64,000 nt of DNA, from the NCBI GenBank assembly GCA_019218375.1, contig JAHUUK010000005.1, positions 124,001-188,000 on the forward strand, given 5' to 3'. Shown in pieces: positions 51,589-61,188 of this stretch. The translations under genes and the position numbers were made by a program. Every line of letters begins with the position of its first letter. Positions within the stretch are counted from its first letter, which is position 1. The notes beneath the pieces were generated by a model that ran no database searches, was not told the origin of the DNA, and was given only the letters and a program-made list of their open reading frames with translations. Origin of the DNA: Dermabacteraceae bacterium TAE3-ERU5. GTDB lineage: Bacteria; Actinomycetota; Actinomycetes; Actinomycetales; Dermabacteraceae.

Positions 51589-52790
51589 TTAAACCTCACT
51601 TCCGCCAGGGTGCCGGGGGACGCCGAATCGCCGAGGAAAGCCGGTTCCAGGGTGAGCGTTCCCCCGTGTGCGAGAAGCCTTTCCCGCATCCCCGTAAGCC
51701 CGTTTCCGTAGGGTGCCCCGGCGCAGCCTACGCCGTTGTCGCGCACCCGCAGCAGGTCCGGGGCCAGGTTCACCTCTACCCGGTTGGCCTGGGAATGGCG
51801 CACCACGTTGGTGGTCAGTTCCCGCAGCGCCCAGGAGAAAACCTCGTTCCTTTCCGGGGGGAGGGAATCTACGGCGCTGTCCGGTAGCGGCAGGTTGTGG
51901 GAGATCCCGGCGGCCGTGAAAGCGGTCTCGCTGGCCAGCAGCTGGGAGGCCAGGTTCGGGGCACGCAGCCGGGTCACGGTCTCGCGTACGTCGGCCAGGC
52001 TGCGCCGGGAAATCTGCAGCACCTCTGCCAGCTCCCGCTTGGCGTCCTCCGGGCGGGTGTCTATCAGTCTGAGCGCCACCTCCGCCTTCAGGGTCAGGGT
52101 GGTGAGGGAATGGCCCAGGATGTCGTGCACCTCCCGGCTGATCTCGGTGCGTTCCATCTCCCGCGCCAGGCTGGTTTCACGCATGCCCTGCTCCATGCCG
52201 AGACGTCCCAGCAGCGCGCTGACGGCCCCGCCAATGTTACCGAACAGCATCCATATTCCTGCAGGCGTAGGAAGGAAGAGCCACACGGCGAGTGTGGTTA
52301 GCGCGATCAGGAAGGCACTAAAGAGGATGCCCTGCCGCAGCCTGGTGGTGAACAGCACGAGCGCGCAGACGAAGGGCAAGAAAAACAGCGAGAACTCTCC
52401 GATTGCTGGGAACGTTGAGACTGCGGAAAGTATCAGCAGCGGCAGGATGAAGCGGATCGGATAGAGCTGGGTGCGCAGTGGAGTGCTCGGCAGGTAGGCG
52501 CTGAACACCGGCTCCGACGTGTCACGTTCTGAGGCGTAGAGGATGCTGTGCACATATAGCGCGGCAAAAACCGCGAAACCGGTGAACGCCAGCACGCGGT
52601 AGCCGAGCGGGGCGGGGGAGCGGAAGATCGCCACCAGGGGGAAAAGCAGGAACACCGTCCAGAAGACGGCGAAGAACTTGTCCCAAAGAGACTGGTTCCT
52701 GCGCCTCTGTGTGAGCATGGTGCCCGCCTCCTCAACCGCGCTACGCGGGGTCGAGGAGGCGGAATTGATCGCCGTTTGAGCGTCTTTCAC
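51585..52790 (-). CDS. DesK-type sensor histidine kinase
   Basis: Kinase of 401 residues with about five membrane segments, dimerisation His in ISREVHDILGHSLTTL, N-box ALRELTTNVVRHSQ and Gly-box VRDNGVGCAG, GNGLTGMRERL. Short sensor, so it probably senses the membrane or the transporter. The GTG at 52788-52790 overlaps the permease stop (GTGA) and has GGAGG upstream; the longer frame starting at 52850 has no support. Confidence 0.93.
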   Translation of the reverse strand: MKDAQTAINSASSTPRSAVEEAGTMLTQRRRNQSLWDKFFAVFWTVFLLFPLVAIFRSPAPLGYRVLAFTGFAVFAALYVHSILYASERDTSEPVFSAYLPSTPLRTQLYPIRFILPLLILSAVSTFPAIGEFSLFFLPFVCALVLFTTRLRQGILFSAFLIALTTLAVWLFLPTPAGIWMLFGNIGGAVSALLGRLGMEQGMRETSLAREMERTEISREVHDILGHSLTTLTLKAEVALRLIDTRPEDAKRELAEVLQISRRSLADVRETVTRLRAPNLASQLLASETAFTAAGISHNLPLPDSAVDSLPPERNEVFSWALRELTTNVVRHSQANRVEVNLAPDLLRVRDNGVGCAGAPYGNGLTGMRERLLAHGGTLTLEPAFLGDSASPGTLAEVRFK

Positions 52791-53554
52791 GCTTTCCTCC
52801 CGCGCAGGCGCAGCGCCAGCAGGGCGGCCCCGGCGAAGATTAGAATCCATGCCACCAGGTTAGCTACCTGCTGGCCGATCCCCTGAGTGAGCAGCCCGTC
52901 GGTCGTAGCGAAAGTGCCGCCGACCAGCGGCCACTGGACCAGGCGGTTGATGCCATACAGCGGGGTGAACTGGCTGAACTGGAGGAGCTTCCCGCCCAGC
53001 GGCATAAACATGTTGCCGAGGAACGCGAACAGGCTGATCGCGGAAGCCGCGATACCCGCCGCTGAATTAGCTGGCACCACCATTCCGACGAAAATGCCGA
53101 ACAGCGCGCACGGCAGGGCAGCCAGGCAGCAAAGAACGGCGCAGGCCAGCCACAGTTGCAGGGAAGGCATCCGGGACTCGGTGGCGGCCCCCACGGCGAA
53201 CAGCACCGCCACGGGCAGCATAGACATCAGCAGGGTGGAAAGCAGCTTCGCTGTCAGGTACGTCTTCATACCTCCCGAGGAAAGCGCGACCTGCCTGCCC
53301 CAGCCGGTGCTCAGCTCCACCGCCATCTGTGCGGCGAACGCGGCCCCGGCGGCGGCCGCGCTATAGGTGGCCATCGAAACCAGGATTACTGCCGAAACGT
53401 TCACGCCATCCTTGATGTTCTGCGAAGCGAAGGACGAGGTTACGCCGAAGATGGTGAACATCATCAGCGGCATTACCACGGTAAAGAACATCGCGCTCGG
53501 ATCCCGCAGCGTGCTCAGCAGCTCCGTGCGGGTGTATGTGCCCAGGCCCCTCAT
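52787..53554 (-). CDS. ABC-2 type permease
   Basis: A 255-residue membrane protein with six hydrophobic segments, starting with the TRTELLSTLRDPSAMFFTVVMPL pattern of ABC-2 permeases. Partner of the upstream ATPase (4-bp overlap). Exporters of this type with DesK/DesR-like regulators, such as LnrLMN with LnrJK or YvfRS with YvfTU in Bacillus, protect against membrane-active compounds; that role here is inference. Confidence 0.88.
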   Translation of the reverse strand: MRGLGTYTRTELLSTLRDPSAMFFTVVMPLMMFTIFGVTSSFASQNIKDGVNVSAVILVSMATYSAAAAGAAFAAQMAVELSTGWGRQVALSSGGMKTYLTAKLLSTLLMSMLPVAVLFAVGAATESRMPSLQLWLACAVLCCLAALPCALFGIFVGMVVPANSAAGIAASAISLFAFLGNMFMPLGGKLLQFSQFTPLYGINRLVQWPLVGGTFATTDGLLTQGIGQQVANLVAWILIFAGAALLALRLRGRKA

Positions 53555-54477
53555 TTGTTTTCCCCTTCCACAAGTTCCGTGTAGATGTCGTCGATACTGC
53601 GGGCGCTCACCCGCAGCCCTCTCGCCCGGGTTTCGGTGAGCAGGCGGCGCAGCAGCACGTCGGAAGTCTGTTGCCCAGAGCGGGCGTCCCGGGACGATTC
53701 GGTGACCAGCAGCCGGAAAGATTCGCCGTGCGTCTCGATCCGGGTGCCTGCAGGGCAGAACCGGCTGAGCGATCTTTCGTCAGCGCCACCGGGAAGATGT
53801 CCGGAAATAACCACCTGGCTGGCAAACATCTCCTGCAGCGGCCTATCCGAAATCACGTTTCCCTTCGCCAGCACCACCACCCGATCCGCCGCGTCCGCGG
53901 CCTCCTGCAGGTAGTGGGTGGCGAATAGCACCGTCATGCCACCGTTAGTGGCCTCCTCGCGCAGCGTCCGCCAAAAATCGCGGCGGGCGCTAACGTCCAT
54001 GGCGTTCGTCGGCTCGTCCAGCACCAGCAGGCTGGCCCTGCCGAGCAGCGCCAGTGCGAGCCGCACACGCTGGCGCTCGCCGCCGGAAAGCGATGCCTGC
54101 TTGCGCTTCATGAGCGAGCCCAGGTTGGCTTTCTCCACCACCTCGGAAAGCGGGGCGGGGTTAGCGGTCATGGCCGACATGGCGCGCAGAATCTCTGCCA
54201 CGCGCAGGTCCTGGGGCATGCCGCCGTTTTGCAGCATCGCCCCGACCAGGCCCTTAGCGATGGCCTTGCTAGGTGCCATGCCGAGCATGCTGGCCTCGCC
54301 GCTGGTTGGTTTGCGCAGCCCCAGCAAGGCGTCCATGGTGGTCGACTTACCGCTGCCGTTCGGGCCGAGCAGTGCGGTCACGCTGCCCCGTTTGCCCGCC
54401 AGGCTGATGTCATTCACCGCCGTGAAGTCGCCGAAACGCTGCGTGACGTTCCTCAGTTCCCATGCGTATGTGTTCAT
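53551..54477 (-). CDS. ABC-2 type exporter ATPase
   Basis: A 308-residue ATPase with Walker A GPNGSGKST, signature LSGGERQRV, Walker B LLVLDEPTNAMDV and switch His ATHYLQEA. The last ~85 residues are an extra domain as in drug-export ATPases. The ATG at 54475-54477 is used since the protein homology begins at ELRNVTQRFGDF; the longer frame runs into the promoter. First gene of the operon. Confidence 0.92.
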   Translation of the reverse strand: MNTYAWELRNVTQRFGDFTAVNDISLAGKRGSVTALLGPNGSGKSTTMDALLGLRKPTSGEASMLGMAPSKAIAKGLVGAMLQNGGMPQDLRVAEILRAMSAMTANPAPLSEVVEKANLGSLMKRKQASLSGGERQRVRLALALLGRASLLVLDEPTNAMDVSARRDFWRTLREEATNGGMTVLFATHYLQEAADAADRVVVLAKGNVISDRPLQEMFASQVVISGHLPGGADERSLSRFCPAGTRIETHGESFRLLVTESSRDARSGQQTSDVLLRRLLTETRARGLRVSARSIDDIYTELVEGENK

Positions 54478-54526
54478 GGCCTTAATTCTTCGCGCGGGCT
54501 GAAAACGCGGGTAGGGAGGGGCGTAA

Positions 54527-55606
<1,080 letters not shown>

Positions 55607-56614
55607 ATGTCTACCGTGCGCGTCGGCATGATCGGTGCCGGCTACATTTCCGCAGAACACGCCCGCGCCTGGCGTGAGCTTGGCGTAGAACTGACCATTC
55701 ACGCCGTGGCGGGAGCCAAGGAACTGGCTCACGACCACGGGGCTGAGGTGGCCGATACCCTGGACGAGCTGCTTGACCGCAGCGACCTGGTGGATGTCAT
55801 CACCCCCACCGCAACCCACGCGGAACTGGTCACCACCGCTCTCGAAGCGGGTAAGGACGTGGTCTGCGAAAAGCCGCTCACCGCCGATCTTGCCTCCGCG
55901 CACGCACTGCGCGATACGGCACTGCGCACCGGACGCCAGCTTTTCCCCGGCCAGGTAGTGCGCTACGACCCCGCCTACCACGCGGTACACAAGGCGATTG
56001 GCCTGCGCCGACTCGGTGACCTCGCGGTGCTGCGCTACGAGCGCAGCGGGCTTGCCCCCAAGAGTGCCTGGTATGCCGACGAAAGCACCTCCGGCGGCAT
56101 CGTCATGGACCTGATGATTCACGACATCGACCAGGCGATCTGGAACGCCGGTCCCGTCACGTCGGTCCACGCCACCCGGCGCGGGCTGGGCAGCGACGAG
56201 CACAGCCAGATCCAGGCGGCGCACGTCGTGCTGACCCACGAATCCGGCACCGTCAGCCACGTACGCGGTTTGTGGGGAGCCGAGGGCACCACGATCCGCA
56301 GCGGGTTCAGCCTGTACGGCACCGGCGGCGTAATCGAACACGATTCGCGCGATCACTCCGGTGTGCGGCTGGACTTCGCGGCGCTCGAAAACACCCGCCG
56401 CAGTGGCGGTTACGTGCCTTCCGATCGCCTCACCGAATCGCCGTTCCTGACCCAGCTGCGCGACGTGCACCTGGCCGTCACGCAGGGGCGTGAGGTGCGT
56501 ACCAGCCTTGACGAGGGCATCTACAGCGTCGAGGTTTGCCTGGCCGCCATCGAGTCGCTGCGCAGCGGTAACGCCGTGCGCCTTGCCGACATGCTGACCG
56601 AGGAGGAAGCATGA
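55607..56614 (+). CDS. Gfo/Idh/MocA-family oxidoreductase, co-operonic with nrdF
   Basis: A 335-residue dehydrogenase with nucleotide loop MIGAGYISAEH, catalytic VCEKPLTAD and the second-site motif MDLMIHDIDQAIW with His/Asp. It begins on the base after the nrdF TAA and ends overlapping the next Gfo/Idh gene (ATGA), so nrdF and the two genes form one transcript. Substrate unknown. Confidence 0.9.
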   Translation: MSTVRVGMIGAGYISAEHARAWRELGVELTIHAVAGAKELAHDHGAEVADTLDELLDRSDLVDVITPTATHAELVTTALEAGKDVVCEKPLTADLASAHALRDTALRTGRQLFPGQVVRYDPAYHAVHKAIGLRRLGDLAVLRYERSGLAPKSAWYADESTSGGIVMDLMIHDIDQAIWNAGPVTSVHATRRGLGSDEHSQIQAAHVVLTHESGTVSHVRGLWGAEGTTIRSGFSLYGTGGVIEHDSRDHSGVRLDFAALENTRRSGGYVPSDRLTESPFLTQLRDVHLAVTQGREVRTSLDEGIYSVEVCLAAIESLRSGNAVRLADMLTEEEA

Positions 56615-57894
56615 AAATCGCGCTTATGTCGCTAGCCCATCCCAGGGCGATCGATCACGCGGAACGCCTGCTGGGCCGCCCCGACGTGGAACTCTTGCTG
56701 GCGGATCCGCTGGAAGAGGGCGATCCGGTAGGGGAGATGCGCGGCTACGAACTGGCCGAACATTTCGAGGTTGAGCTAGTTGGCTCCTACGACGAAATGT
56801 TTGCCTGGGGCCCCGATGCCGTAATCGTTTGTGAAAAGCCGAGCCGCCGCGCGGCAGCCGTGAAAATGGCGGCCGAACACGGCGTGCACGTGCTGGTCGA
56901 ACAGCCCCTCGCGCTCACCGTCAGCGAAGCGCTCGAGGCCGTGCAGGCCTGCGCCGACGCAGGGGTAAAACTACAGGTAGTGGCCCCGCTCAGGTTCTCA
57001 CGCGCGGTAGAAGCGGCCCGCAAGGCCATCGCTTCCGGCGCGGTGGGCGAAGTGCTGGGAATTACCGCCACGCACACCTCGAAGCTGCCGCTCACCGAAC
57101 GCGCCTGGTTCGGCGAAGCCGCGGAGGGCGGCTGCATCGGCGAGCACCTGGCCCCGGTAATCGATGTCGCGTCCCTGCTGACTGACCGTGACCTGGCTAC
57201 GGTTGGTGCCGACGTTTACGTCACCACCAACCGGATCGTGCACGGTGCCTCCGATGGCCTGGAGGTGCCTACGGGTGCGCTGGTTGATGTGGTGCCGCAT
57301 GACGGCCCGATTACGGCCGTTGACTGCAGCTGGACCATTCCGGACACCGCCCCCACGGACCGCGAACTAACCGTGCAGGTGATGGGCAGCGAGGGCACGA
57401 TTGACGTGGAACCCTACGCGCAGCACCTGGCAGGTTTCGAGCGGGCCAGCGCCAAGAGCTTCTGGATTCCGTTCGGCACCGACTTCCTAGCGGCCGCGCT
57501 GGACGAGTTCCTGGGCCTCGTGGACGGCACCGTTAGCGAAGGCCGCGCGGATGCGGAGATCGCCCTGCAGGGGGCACGTATCGTGGAGACCGCTCTCTAC
57601 AGCGCCACCACGCCCGGCATTGAGCAGGTTTTGGCCGACGATACGCCGCGTGTAGAAAGCGAAGAAAATTCCGTTCCGGTCGGCGAAACTGAGGCCGAAA
57701 CCGATGCCGAGGTAGACGCTGAGGCCGAAGAGGAAGCGCTTTCTTTGGCCGAGCAGGAGGAGCGGGAAGAAGAACTCGCGGCAGAATCCGAGGAGGAAAC
57801 CGCGGCCGCTGATTCCGCTGAGGTAGCGGCGCAAGCCGATCCCGAGGCGGCGGAAGAAGCCACCGAAGAGGACGGCGACGCGCGCGAAGAGTAA
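56611..57894 (+). CDS. Gfo/Idh/MocA-like protein without catalytic lysine, acidic C-terminal tail
   Basis: A 427-residue protein. The Rossmann N-terminus lacks the Gly-rich loop (IALMSLAHPRAIDH) and the family EKP is EQP (LVEQPLALT, about residue 93), so neither cofactor loop nor catalytic Lys is standard. The C-terminal sheet domain is present to about residue 340. The last ~80 residues are Glu/Asp/Ala-rich (EEEALSLAEQEEREEEL...). It resembles the protein at 42020 in both changes. It could be a non-catalytic partner of the intact enzyme encoded just before it. Confidence 0.82.
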   Translation: MKIALMSLAHPRAIDHAERLLGRPDVELLLADPLEEGDPVGEMRGYELAEHFEVELVGSYDEMFAWGPDAVIVCEKPSRRAAAVKMAAEHGVHVLVEQPLALTVSEALEAVQACADAGVKLQVVAPLRFSRAVEAARKAIASGAVGEVLGITATHTSKLPLTERAWFGEAAEGGCIGEHLAPVIDVASLLTDRDLATVGADVYVTTNRIVHGASDGLEVPTGALVDVVPHDGPITAVDCSWTIPDTAPTDRELTVQVMGSEGTIDVEPYAQHLAGFERASAKSFWIPFGTDFLAAALDEFLGLVDGTVSEGRADAEIALQGARIVETALYSATTPGIEQVLADDTPRVESEENSVPVGETEAETDAEVDAEAEEEALSLAEQEEREEELAAESEEETAAADSAEVAAQADPEAAEEATEEDGDAREE

Positions 57895-57919
57895 TCCTCA
57901 CGCCCAGAAAGCAACATCG

Positions 57920-57958
57920 GACGCAGCTCACCCCCGAGGGGTGGGCTGCGTCTCTGTA
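57920..57958 (+). terminator. Terminator of the nrdF-Gfo/Idh operon
   Basis: 15-bp stem (GACGCAGC-T-CACCCC with a single T-G pair) and 3-base loop, then TCTGTATT. Confidence 0.75.
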
Positions 57959-58080
57959 TTAGGCGTACCCCCTGGTAGGGGCCGATTTTGCGGGTAGAGT
58001 CGCAGAGGTTCGGCCGTGGAGTCGAACCACATGGACTTTCGCGCCGCCGGGCGGCGCACGTGATTTAAAGGGGTTTATAA

Positions 58081-58341
58081 ATGGGTTTCATCGGTTGGAT
58101 CATCCTCGGTATTCTCGCTGGCGCAATCGCTAAGGCGATCATGCCGGGCAAGCAGGGTGGCGGCATCTTCGCGACCATGATTCTGGGCATCGTCGGCGCG
58201 GTAGTGGGTGGCTTCATCGGCAGCCGCCTGTTCAACGTTGATCTGGGCACCTTCTGGAGTCTCTCCACCTGGGCGCTGGCCATCGGCGGTTCGCTGATCG
58301 TTCTCGCTGTGTGGGGCTACTTCACCGGCAAGAAGAACTGA
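58081..58341 (+). CDS. GlsB/YeaQ/YmgE-family small membrane protein
   Basis: An 86-residue protein with three hydrophobic segments, Gly-rich (GWIILGILAGAIAKAIMPGK, GIVGAVVGGFIGSRLF), the pattern of the transglycosylase-associated/GlsB stress protein family. Function not known; often induced by general stress. AAAGGGG lies about 9 bases before the ATG. Single gene. Confidence 0.9.
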   Translation: MGFIGWIILGILAGAIAKAIMPGKQGGGIFATMILGIVGAVVGGFIGSRLFNVDLGTFWSLSTWALAIGGSLIVLAVWGYFTGKKN

Positions 58342-58379
58342 CTTTAGAAGTCGCGCTCCGCTGAGGCGGAAGCAAAGCC

Positions 58380-58411
58380 AGGGGGCATCGGGAAACCGGT
58401 GCCCCCTTTCG
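58380..58411 (+). terminator. Terminator after the YeaQ-like gene
   Basis: 12-bp stem AGGGGGCATCGG / CCGGTGCCCCCT with one T-G pair and loop GAAA, followed by TTTC. Confidence 0.7.
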
Positions 58412-58526
58412 CTAGCGTGGGCGTCCAGCTAGGCGTGAGCATTCCTCACCAAGGGAACTGCGGCGTAGCACTCGTTGGGGCTGACGCCTACCTTGCGATA
58501 TAGTTAGAACGCTGCTTCGGTAGCGT

Positions 58527-58599
58527 GGGCCTCTAGCTCAGTTGGCAGAGCATCGGACTTTTAATCCGCGGGTCGTGGGTTCGATCCCCACGGGGCCCA
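58527..58599 (+). tRNA. tRNA-Lys (TTT anticodon)
   Basis: Acceptor GGGCCTC/GGGGCCC (one T-G pair), D-arm TAGCTCAGTTGGCAGAGC, anticodon stem around loop CTTTTAA (anticodon TTT), T-arm CGTGGGTTCGATCCCCACG. CCA is not encoded. Confidence 0.95.
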
Positions 58600-58638
58600 C
58601 CGTTTGACCGGGATAACTAACTGTTTTACCGGTGATGC

Positions 58639-58676
58639 AAATAGCCGGGTGCACCCATTGGTGCACCCGGCTATTT
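58639..58676. terminator. Terminator of tRNA-Lys
   Basis: Perfect 17-bp stem (AAATAGCCGGGTGCACC and complement), loop CATT, then TGTTTTC. The convergent CPBP gene may use it as well. Confidence 0.88.
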
Positions 58677-58730
58677 GTTTTCTGTAGCGAAAAGCGGGGC
58701 CTCGGTTGCTGGCGAAGCCCCGCTCTCACC

Positions 58731-59498
58731 CTAGGCGCTTACGCTAGCTCGCTTGCGCCAGAGGACTACCCAGGCGGCTATCCCGACACCGATTATGAGC
58801 ACCCTTTCCACCGACTGCATCGTGACGATCAGTTCGGGCGAGACGGGGGCGTACAGGGTGGAAAGCAATATGAAGTCCCACAGCGCGTGTATCAGGATGA
58901 GCGGCTGCAAATTGCGCGTCAGCAGCGCGATCGGGCCCATGGCCAGACCAAACAGCAGGGTGTGGCCAAGTTGCACCGTGACACCGGCTACGGGCAGGCC
59001 ACCCAGCACATTAACCGCGTGCAGAAGGCTGAACAGGACGGCGGAAACAAGCGCTGCGAGCAGTGGGTTTGCCCCGTTGCGCAGCATGCCCTGCAGGATT
59101 ACCCCGCGGAACATGGTTTCTTCCGCGTAGCCTACGAGCGCAGTCAGCATGGCAACTACGGCCACGGAAAACAGTGCTTCGCTGTCCATGTAGAGGGCCA
59201 GCGCCACCCCGGCGATACCGAAAGCCTCCATCAGCAGCCAGGGGCTGATCCAGGCGTAGGCGATCGCTGCGGAACTGTCTTTCGCGCGCAGGCGTACCCC
59301 GCTCTTCTTCGCCGCGAACGCGGTGTACCCGGCGATTAGCACCATCCAGGGCAGGAAGGCGAACACGAAGTAGGGGGTGGCGTAGGGAATATTGAACGCG
59401 TGGAAGGTAACGGCAATGCCGACCCCCATGAGGGCTATGTAGCCGATAACCCAGGGGAGCCAGGACTGGCGTGGCAGAGACTGCGCAGAGTTCGTCAA
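58731..59498 (-). CDS. CPBP-family intramembrane metalloprotease
   Basis: A 255-residue membrane protein with about eight hydrophobic segments. The CPBP (CAAX protease/bacteriocin-processing) motifs are EETMFRGVI (Glu-Glu with Arg), FSLLHAVN (His) and IHALWDFI (His/Asn-Asp site). Bacterial members process peptides, protect against bacteriocins or act in stress pathways; the role here is not evident. Confidence 0.9.
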   Translation of the reverse strand: MTNSAQSLPRQSWLPWVIGYIALMGVGIAVTFHAFNIPYATPYFVFAFLPWMVLIAGYTAFAAKKSGVRLRAKDSSAAIAYAWISPWLLMEAFGIAGVALALYMDSEALFSVAVVAMLTALVGYAEETMFRGVILQGMLRNGANPLLAALVSAVLFSLLHAVNVLGGLPVAGVTVQLGHTLLFGLAMGPIALLTRNLQPLILIHALWDFILLSTLYAPVSPELIVTMQSVERVLIIGVGIAAWVVLWRKRASVSA

Positions 59499-59683
59499 AA
59501 CTTTTCCTTAGGAGATTTGATGGAGCCTACAGAGAAACGCATATTAGCAGGTCAGTAGCGGGAAATATGAAATCTTCCTGTGAGTACCTGCCGCGCGTGT
59601 AAGAAGAATTCCCTGTTCAGCCGCAAGCGGATAGTGGGCCTCCCCCTAGCGCTCCCCGCGCGGTCGGGTATTAATCTTTTTCT

Positions 59684-61117
59684 ATGACCCATTACGACAT
59701 GCTTATCATCGGCACAGGCTCGGGAAACTCCCTCCTGGGCCCCGAATTCTCCGACAAAAAGATCGCCCTCGTAGAGAAGTCGGTCTTTGGCGGCACCTGC
59801 CTTAACGTGGGTTGCATCCCCACCAAGATGTTTGTCTACACGGCGGACCTGGCTGCCACCCCCGCTGAGTCGGCACGCTTCGGCGTGGACGAAACGCTGG
59901 ATGGCGTGCGCTGGGCCGATATTCGCGATCGTGTTTTCGGCCGCATCGATCCGATTGCCGCCTCCGGCGAGGAATACCGGACAACCCACCCGGACAACGA
60001 CAACGTAACGGTTTACCGCGGCACCGCGCGCTTCACGGCAGAAAAAACCGTTTCCGTTGCGCTCAACGACGGCGGCACCGCCACCGTGACGGCGGATACC
60101 GTGGTTATCGCCGCTGGGGCGCGCCCGCAGATTCCTAACATTGCCGGTCTGGCCGACGCTAACCCGCTGACTTCGGACAACGTGATGCGCATGGAATCCC
60201 TCCCCGCCAGCATGGCGATCCTCGGTTCCGGCTTCATCGCCGCCGAAATGGCACACATCTTCGCCTCGCTAGGGGTGGAAGTCACCCTGCTGGCTCGCTC
60301 CGGGGCGCTGCTGCGCGCGGAGGATGCCGACGTCAGTGAAGCCTTCACGAAGCTGGCGCGCGAACGCTTCAACGTGCGCAGCAACTTCTCCACCACCTCC
60401 GTGGTGCGCGATGACGAGGGCGTGAAGATCACGGGGGATACCGTGAACGGCAGCGAAACCATCCGGGTGGAGGAAATCCTGGTCGCTACCGGCCGCACGC
60501 CGAACGGTGACCTGCTGGATGTTTCCGCCGCGGGTATCGACATGACGGACGACGGCCGCGTTGCGGTTGATGAATACCAGCGCGTGCTGGGAGGGGGAGT
60601 GCCTCTCGCGGGCGTTTGGGCGCTCGGTGACGTGTCCTCCCGCTACCAGCTCAAGCACGTGGCGAACCACGAGGCGCGAACGGTAAAGCACAATCTTTTG
60701 GCGAAAGACGAAAACGCGCTGCGGGCAAGCGACCACCGCTATGTTCCCCACGCCGTGTTTAGCCACCCGCAGATCGGTGCTGTCGGGATGAGCGAAAAGC
60801 AGGCGCGAGAAAGTGGCCGCGAAATCCTGGTGGTCAATCAGCCCTACGCCTCTATCGCCTACGGCTGGGCGATGGAGGATCAAAGCGGCTTCGCGAAACT
60901 CATCGCTGACGCCGAAACCACGGAGCTGCTCGGCGCGCACATCATGGGCCCGCACGCACCCACCCTGATCCAGACTCTGATCCAGGCGATGAGCACCGGG
61001 CAGAGCGCCCGCGATATCGCCGCCACGCAGTACTGGATCCACCCGGCTATGCCGGAACTGCTGGAAAATGCGCTGCTTAACCTCGTAGCGCAGGCCGATG
61101 AACGCGCCGGGGCCTGA
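59684..61117 (+). CDS. mtr: Mycothione reductase
   Basis: FAD/NADPH disulfide reductase of 477 residues that regenerates mycothiol, the actinobacterial thiol buffer. FAD loop IIGTGSGN at 8-15, redox cysteines C39 and C44 in GGTCLNVGCIPTKM, NADPH region ILGSGFIAAEMAH, and C-terminal base YWIHPAMPELLEN. The opening THYDMLIIGTGSGNS closely follows the known mycothione reductases, which separates it from glutathione or mercuric reductases. Confidence 0.93.
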   Translation: MTHYDMLIIGTGSGNSLLGPEFSDKKIALVEKSVFGGTCLNVGCIPTKMFVYTADLAATPAESARFGVDETLDGVRWADIRDRVFGRIDPIAASGEEYRTTHPDNDNVTVYRGTARFTAEKTVSVALNDGGTATVTADTVVIAAGARPQIPNIAGLADANPLTSDNVMRMESLPASMAILGSGFIAAEMAHIFASLGVEVTLLARSGALLRAEDADVSEAFTKLARERFNVRSNFSTTSVVRDDEGVKITGDTVNGSETIRVEEILVATGRTPNGDLLDVSAAGIDMTDDGRVAVDEYQRVLGGGVPLAGVWALGDVSSRYQLKHVANHEARTVKHNLLAKDENALRASDHRYVPHAVFSHPQIGAVGMSEKQARESGREILVVNQPYASIAYGWAMEDQSGFAKLIADAETTELLGAHIMGPHAPTLIQTLIQAMSTGQSARDIAATQYWIHPAMPELLENALLNLVAQADERAGA

Positions 61118-61138
61118 TCTAGCGCGTCAATAAAACAT

Positions 61139-61180
61139 TAAAGTGGCGGCCCCCTGAAAAAGGGGACCGCCACTTTAGTT
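61139..61180. terminator. Bidirectional terminator between mtr and the LCP gene
   Basis: Stem TAAAGTGGCGG with CCCC (one mismatch) and complement, loop TGAAAAA, T/A-rich on both sides. Both neighbouring genes converge here. Confidence 0.85.
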
Positions 61181-61188
61181 TTGTGCCG

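Noticed and set aside
58639-58676. GGTGCACC palindrome after tRNA-Lys as another copy of the 26-kb repeat
   Set aside because: It shares only GGGTGCAC and is a normal terminator stem with flanking A/T; the other motif positions do not match.
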